Assembly: GCA_001598975.1 (NCBI GenBank)
Contig: BBXU01000795.1
Span: forward strand, 1 to 15,292
Direction: 5' to 3'
Length of the DNA: 15,292 bases
From: Parachlorella kessleri
Taxonomy: Eukaryota; Chlorophyta; Trebouxiophyceae; Chlorellales; Chlorellaceae
Shown: in pieces, positions 10,707 through 15,292 of the stretch
Position numbering within the stretch: position 1 is the stretch's first letter
Layout: every line of letters begins with the position of its first letter
Position numbers and translations under genes: made by a program
The notes under the pieces: model-generated
What the model was told of the DNA's origin: nothing
Seen by the model: the letters and a program-made list of their open reading frames with translations, nothing else
The model's database searches: none

Positions 10707-13700
10707 CTACTGCTGCGGCCTGCTAGCTCCCCCCATCCTCAGCAGGCCCAGCAGCTGTTGCTGCTGCGCAGCACTCATACCCGCGGCGCCGGCGCCTGGC
10801 TGCCCAGTCGGCTGGCCAGGCCCACCATAGCCTGGGATGCCCTGCCCGGCGCCGGGCATGCCCGGAACCGAGGCGCCGCCGCCGGCGCCGGCAGCCATCT
10901 GCAGCTGCTGCAGCAGCTGGAGCTGCGCTGAGGGCGCTGCGCCTGGGACCTGGCCCACGTTTGGTGGCTGCAGGACACAACGAGGAGGAGCTCTCGACGG
11001 TAGCCTGGCCGTCAGTCTATACGTGGGAGGTTGCTTGTCCAGTTTCATAGCAACCTTCGCCTCGGCACCATCCAGCTGGCACCGTCCAACCCTAAAGCAA
11101 GTTGTGGGCAACAGCAGCAGAACCCCAATAACATAAGGCACGGACAAGCGCATGCATGGTAGCAATGCGCTCGCAGCTAACTCCCAGGCGTCCTGCACAC
11201 TTGTGAGTGTCAGGGAGGATAGGCTACAGGGGCACTCCAAAGCCAGCGACGGCCCTGCACCCTGCTAGCCGTGGTTCCAATGGGGGTACCCACCATGAGT
11301 CCAGGCACTCTGTGCTGCGCTCCCATGAGCTGTGCTGCATTAAGGCCCTGGGGCTGCATGCCACCAGGCAAGCCGCCCACAGCGCCCGCAGCATTGCCCC
11401 CGCCGCCGGCCGCGGCCAGCAGGGCTGCCAGGTTAAACTGCCCCTGCTGTGCCTGCTGAGGCTGTTGCTGCTGCTGCTGCAACAGGCGCTGCTGTGCCTG
11501 CTGAGCTTGCTGCTGACGCTGCTGTGCGGCCAGCAGCTGCGCCAACAGGGCATTCTGCTGAGCCTGCTGTTGCTGCTGCTGCTGCTGCAGGAGCATGTTG
11601 TGCTGCTGTTGCTGGGGCTGGGGCGATATGCCAGCTGGCAGGCCAGGCCCCATAGGCGGCCGGTACTGTGGAGGCAGGCCGCCATAGCCATACCCAGGCT
11701 GCTGCGGGAGGCCCTGTTGGGGTGGTGGCATGCCGGGGTATTGCGGGCGGTATTGCTGCTGCTGCTGCTGGGCTTGCTGTTGGGGCAGCCCTGCGGCCAT
11801 CAAGTGCTGGAGCGCGTTGTACTGCCCTCCGGGCAGGCTCTGCGGGGGGAGCTGCTGGTGACCGGCAGGGGTGTAGCCCGGGGGACCAGCGGGGCCCTGC
11901 GGCAGCCCGCCAGGCAAACCGTGCATGCCGCTGGCCCCCAGCATGCCGGGCGGCAGGCCGCTCTGCTGTGCCTGGTGCGGCTGCATGGGCCGGGACCCCA
12001 GCGTGGCCAGCATGGCTGCGTGCTGCGCCTGCTGGGCCTGCAGCATGGGCGGCAGTGCCAAGGGCTGCTGGGGCTGCTGTTGCTGCTGTGGGGGCTGCTG
12101 TGGGTGTTGGGACTGCTGTGGCGGGGTGGCCTGCCGCTGCGGCTGCTGCGCCTGCTTCACCAGGCCCTCCTCCTCTCCTAGCGCCTCGTCCAGGCCCTGC
12201 ACACGACGCGCTCCTTGAGTCACCCCTCACATCTGGAGATGGCAGCTGAGCAGAAGAAGCACTATGAAACAAGAACGCCCGGGCCCAGGTGCAAACAGGA
12301 CGAAGCCCCAGGGCCCACACCTGCGCATAGTGCATTAGAACTGACAAAAGATGTGTGCAGCTTTCCGCGTGGCCGTGCCAGCCCCCAGCAACCCAGCCGC
12401 AAGTGCGCGCTGCAGCTCCAGCTTGCCTACCTGCAAGGCCGCAGACATGGCTACTTGCGTCACGTCATCCAGGTCCCCAGACACAGCCCTGCCAGCGGCT
12501 GCCGCGGCAGCGGCAGCCTGCTGCTGCTGGTGCTGCTGTTGCAGCTGCGCCAGGATGCCCGGGCCAGGGGGCCCGGTGGGCACCCCACCAGCTCCCGGAA
12601 GCTGCTTCTTGAGCATAGCCAGCAGCATGCTGCCAGCATTGGCGCTGGCGGCCGCCGCCGCCGCGGCGTCGCCCGGCGCAGGCTGCTGCCCCAGCAGGAG
12701 CTGCTGCAGCTGCTGCTGTTGTTGCTGTGCTTGCTCAGGCGGCCTGCCGGCCGCAGCAGGCGCAGCAGCACCCATGGGGTGCTGCAGCGCCTGAGCCCCA
12801 TGCGGCGCTCCTGCGGCCGCGAATGCCGGCTGCTGGGAATACTGCTGCGCCTGCTGGGGCTGCTGGGCATCCGGCGCATTCGATTCATCCAGCTTGAAAA
12901 AGTTGGCGAAGCGTGAGCGCATCCCAGACTCGGGTGAGGTTGCTCCAACACTGTCGGTTCTCGCTGCCGCCGCCGGCTGGGCCGGGGCCGGGGCATGGGA
13001 GTCTGGCTGGGGAGATGGTGCGCTGCTCCCGGCAGCGCTGCCGCCAAATAGCGCCTTGACATCTATCTGTTGCCCAGCCTTGGGCGCCGCTGCGGCTGCA
13101 AGGAGGCCAGAGGCAGGGTGGTTGGTAATGTTAAAAGCTCAGTACGAGGTTCATGCTAAGGCTCAGCACCACTAGCAACACATTGCACACAGCTAGGGAA
13201 AAATCAGGTTCTGCCCCTGGTCCCACTAGGGAGGCAGAGCCTGGCACTTCCCAACCTGCGGGCTCCACAAGAGTATGCTGTACCCCATACCCCCAGTCCA
13301 GCCCTGCACACTGGCCACAGGCAAAACACACGACCCTCCATGGAGCCGCATACAAACCTGCCGCCTCTCTCCTCCGCCGCTCCTCATCGTCTGCCCTGTC
13401 CTCTGCTTCCTGCTTTGCCTTCTCGTTGCGCGCCCACGACTCGAAGTCCTCGTCACCCATAACCTCCTCCAGGAAAGTGGCGCCACCACCGCGGCCCTCC
13501 TGCGGGGCACAGAGAAGAAGTGTGCATGTGCATCGAGGTGGCGGCACTTGAAGACAGGCCTACAGATTCAAAGCATTGGTAGGCTTCGGCATCGTACATG
13601 TCGGCCAGCACTGCTTGAGATCGGCCCTACCACAAGCTCCACAAGCTAGCCGTGTCATCACAGTGAGACAGCGAACACAGCACCAAGAAGCTAGGGGGGT

Positions 13701-15292
13701 TGCGCCTGGGGCACGCTGCGGCCAGGCACGAGCAGGAGGCTGCAATGGGTGCACCAAGACGCCCCGGCACTGTGATGCCACCGCACCCTCCGCGCCTGAT
13801 ACCTCTTTGGGGGAGACACATCACTGCTGTCTCCCGCTGCGCGCTGTCGCCCACATCAAGTCAACAGAGCCTGCCATTTCTCCCCCGTATGGAATATGTA
13901 TGACTCTCAATCAACAGTCCACCCACACCGCAGTCAGCACAGCAGCCCACCTCGTGCCGCCTGTGCGGGTGCTGCTGCCCATGCTGCGCATGCTCCTCAT
14001 CGTGCGCCGCCTCCCCAGCGCCGCCGTCGCGGTCGGCCAGCGCGTCGCGTGCTGCGCGCTGTGCCTTCCACTGCGCCTGCATGCGCTGCCGCTCAGCTTC
14101 AATGTCCGCGGCGGTGACGGGGCCGCGCTGGGGGCCCTCGCCCTCGTCCGCCCAGTCAGGCACACCCCTGCAGCAGGCAAACGGCCCAGGTGGAACACCT
14201 TTCTATCATTCTGTTCCTGCAAGGCAGAGCCACTGATGACAGTGGAACCACCCTTGTCGGGCCAGGGGAAGCGTACCTAGAGGCCCGCATAACGTTCTAC
14301 CGGCATAGCCCACACAGTCAAAGGCATGCATGGGCAAGAAGTGCTCTCTAACCCCGCAGCCCGCCGCAAAGGATGCCCCGCCGCCCTTGCCAAGAGAGCT
14401 ATACTATGCGCCGCGATGGCTGCCAACACAACTCTATTCAGTGTTGCTCGATGCCCAGATGGTATGTATTGACCACAGCCTAAGCCTCTAACTGGAGGAC
14501 TGGCAAACATGAATGTGGACCGACTTGTCATAGCTGAGGCCAATGCTTTTCTTCTTGCCCTTTTGCTCACCACCAACGTGCTATCCTGCCAACCCTTGTT
14601 CATACCTGCGGCCGGCTGGGGCGCCAAAACCTGGGGGCGCCTCTCGCGCTGGCACTGCGCCGCTTGCCGTGCGGTCCGCCCAGTCATAGCGCGGCTCAGG
14701 CAGTGCGCCTGACTGCTTGCGGCTGCGCCAGTCATCGTGGCTGCAGGGATGCCCGAGGCAGCACAGGGTTCGGAGTTTTGAACGAGTCCACTCAATGCGA
14801 CAGAAATGGAAGGCAGCTGGGGTTCTTGGGTTGAGACCTAGTGGTCATGCAACAATCCAGCCAACACAAACACCCCACACATCTCCGCTGCCGCTGGCGC
14901 CAGTTCACATCCATGGCAAAGCACCTGCCACAGAAGCAGCAAACCCTGAGCGAGGCAACCTTCAGTTGCGGTCCCAAAAGACACGAATCGCGAACTCACT
15001 CATCCTTGACCCAGCGGCCAACGCCATCCTTAGCGGTGCCGGTGCCCGCCCGCGACAGTCCGGGCGCTCCCGCCCCCGCAGCGCCGGCAGGCGCCGCATC
15101 AGCACGGCCGCCCCAGCCGCTATGCCCACGCTCCAGGCTCTGCCTGGGGGCGCCCAGCGCCGCGCCGGCGGCGCCTGCGCCTCCGGGCGTGCCAGGCTCG
15201 GCACCCCCGCCCAGGGTGCGCCAGCTCTCGCTGGTGGTGCGCGTCGCACGGCCGCGCGGGGTCCAGCTGTCGTCATCGGCGCTGGTGCCCGG
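10707..15292 (-). CDS. Large Gln/Ala/Pro-rich protein, tentatively 4E-T- or GIGYF-like translational repressor (3' part, seven exons)
   Basis: Visible exons in transcript order: 15292-15000 (cut by the window edge), 14740-14606, 14167-13951, 13499-13358, 13095-12431, 12196-11294, 10967-10707 (TAG). All are GT-AG with agreeing phases, giving 871 visible residues (numbered from the edge). Residues 1-143 are Gly/Arg/Trp-rich (DDSWTPRGR, GRWVKDDHDDWRSRKQ). VPDWADEGEGP (145-155) precedes a charged helix, and ATFLEEVMGDEDFESWAR (222-239) precedes another. DVKALFGG (274-281) and RSRFANFFKLDE (322-333) recall the SRF-x-x-(W/F)F motif region of eIF4E transporter proteins. The remaining ~540 residues are mostly poly-Gln, poly-Ala and Pro/Gly/Met-rich, typical of P-body proteins. 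Order and motifs suggest an eIF4E-binding repressor of the 4E-T/CBE1 or GYF type, but no YxxxxLL eIF4E site or GYF domain is visible; these may lie upstream. The gene is secure, the family is tentative. Confidence 0.8.
11456..12130 (-). repeat. CAG-rich trinucleotide tracts encoding poly-Gln
   Basis: The sixth visible exon of the 4E-T-like gene is dense in CAG (CTG on the plus strand), with occasional CAA interruptions. The clearest runs lie at 11564-11590 (eight Gln codons plus one Leu codon), around 11460-11485 and 11753-11775. They give Gln runs of up to eight residues broken by Ala, Leu, Pro and Met. Short repeats of this kind often vary in length between strains. Confidence 0.75.
12494..12740 (-). 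repeat. Poly-Ala and poly-Gln tracts in the fifth visible exon
   Basis: Within the coding sequence of the 4E-T-like protein, GCN runs encode eight Ala (about 12494-12517) and seven Ala (about 12649-12669). CAG/CAA runs encode Gln near 12518-12546 and 12700-12730. They flank a less repetitive stretch containing SMLLAMLKKQLPGAGG, which may be a short linear motif between disordered segments. Confidence 0.6.

Noticed and set aside
6529..11186. 13-nt match CAGCTAACTCCCA at 6529-6541 and 11174-11186
   Set aside because: A few exact 13-mers are expected by chance among all pairs in 15 kb, and the flanks do not align.
10968..11293. In-frame read-through of the last intron of the 4E-T-like gene
   Set aside because: The frame is open from about 11240 into the final exon, but clean GT and AG sites with matching phase join …VPGLM to PPNVGQV, and the intronic sequence lacks the Gln/Pro/Gly style of both neighbours.
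11207..12181. Plus-strand ORF of 324 codons, Leu-rich
   Set aside because: It is the antisense of the poly-Gln exon: CAG repeats read as CTG give long Leu runs and few stops. The minus-strand frame has matching splice sites and phases.
12215..12916. Plus-strand ORF of 233 codons
   Set aside because: Antisense shadow of the Ala/Gln-rich exon at 12431-13095. It has no family motif and crosses an exon-intron boundary of the minus-strand gene.
13576..14280. Plus-strand ORF of 234 codons
   Set aside because: Lies antisense to an exon and two introns of the 4E-T-like gene. It has mixed Cys/Pro/Arg-rich composition with no domain; high GC explains the open frame.

Overview
This window looks like nuclear DNA of a green alga (Chlorophyta; I lean towards a trebouxiophyte, but that is not proven). 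The coding sequence is GC-rich and split into many short exons with GT-AG introns of about 80-540 nt. Two genes have green-algal TGTAA poly(A) signals just over 100 nt after the stop codon. Two products are plastid-type proteins with N-terminal targeting extensions (GyrB and TatA/Tha4), alongside typical eukaryotic proteins (SKP1, protein phosphatase inhibitor-2). I rebuilt every gene by hand, requiring splice sites, intron phase and family motifs to agree. No expression data were used.

Layout from left to right. (1) 1-2394, minus strand: 5' part of an organellar DNA gyrase subunit B gene (five exons visible, 3' end beyond the left edge). (2) 2395-2717: a short divergent intergenic region, the only promoter space for gyrB and the next gene. 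(3) 2718-5050, plus strand: protein phosphatase 1 inhibitor-2, eight exons, 244 aa. (4) 5164-5988: intergenic, with no convincing gene. (5) 5989-8075, plus strand: SKP1, six exons, 159 aa, with one GC-AG intron. (6) 8513-9573, minus strand: TatA/Tha4 of the thylakoid Tat translocase, three exons, 126 aa, convergent with SKP1. (7) 9574-10706: gene-poor, AT-richer DNA. (8) 10707-15292, minus strand: the last seven exons (871 aa visible) of a large Gln/Ala/Pro-rich protein that resembles the eIF4E-transporter (4E-T) or GYF/GIGYF class of translational repressors; its 5' end lies beyond the right edge.

The genes do not form one pathway: they cover plastid DNA topology, PP1 control, ubiquitin ligase assembly, thylakoid protein export and probably mRNA translation or decay. 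I found no mobile element, virus, CRISPR array, tRNA or rRNA, and no clear new system. The most useful oddities are a diverged ~52-nt repeat shared by introns of two unrelated genes, the GC-AG intron in SKP1, an unusually long stop-free run through the introns of the inhibitor-2 gene, and the low-complexity 4E-T-like protein.
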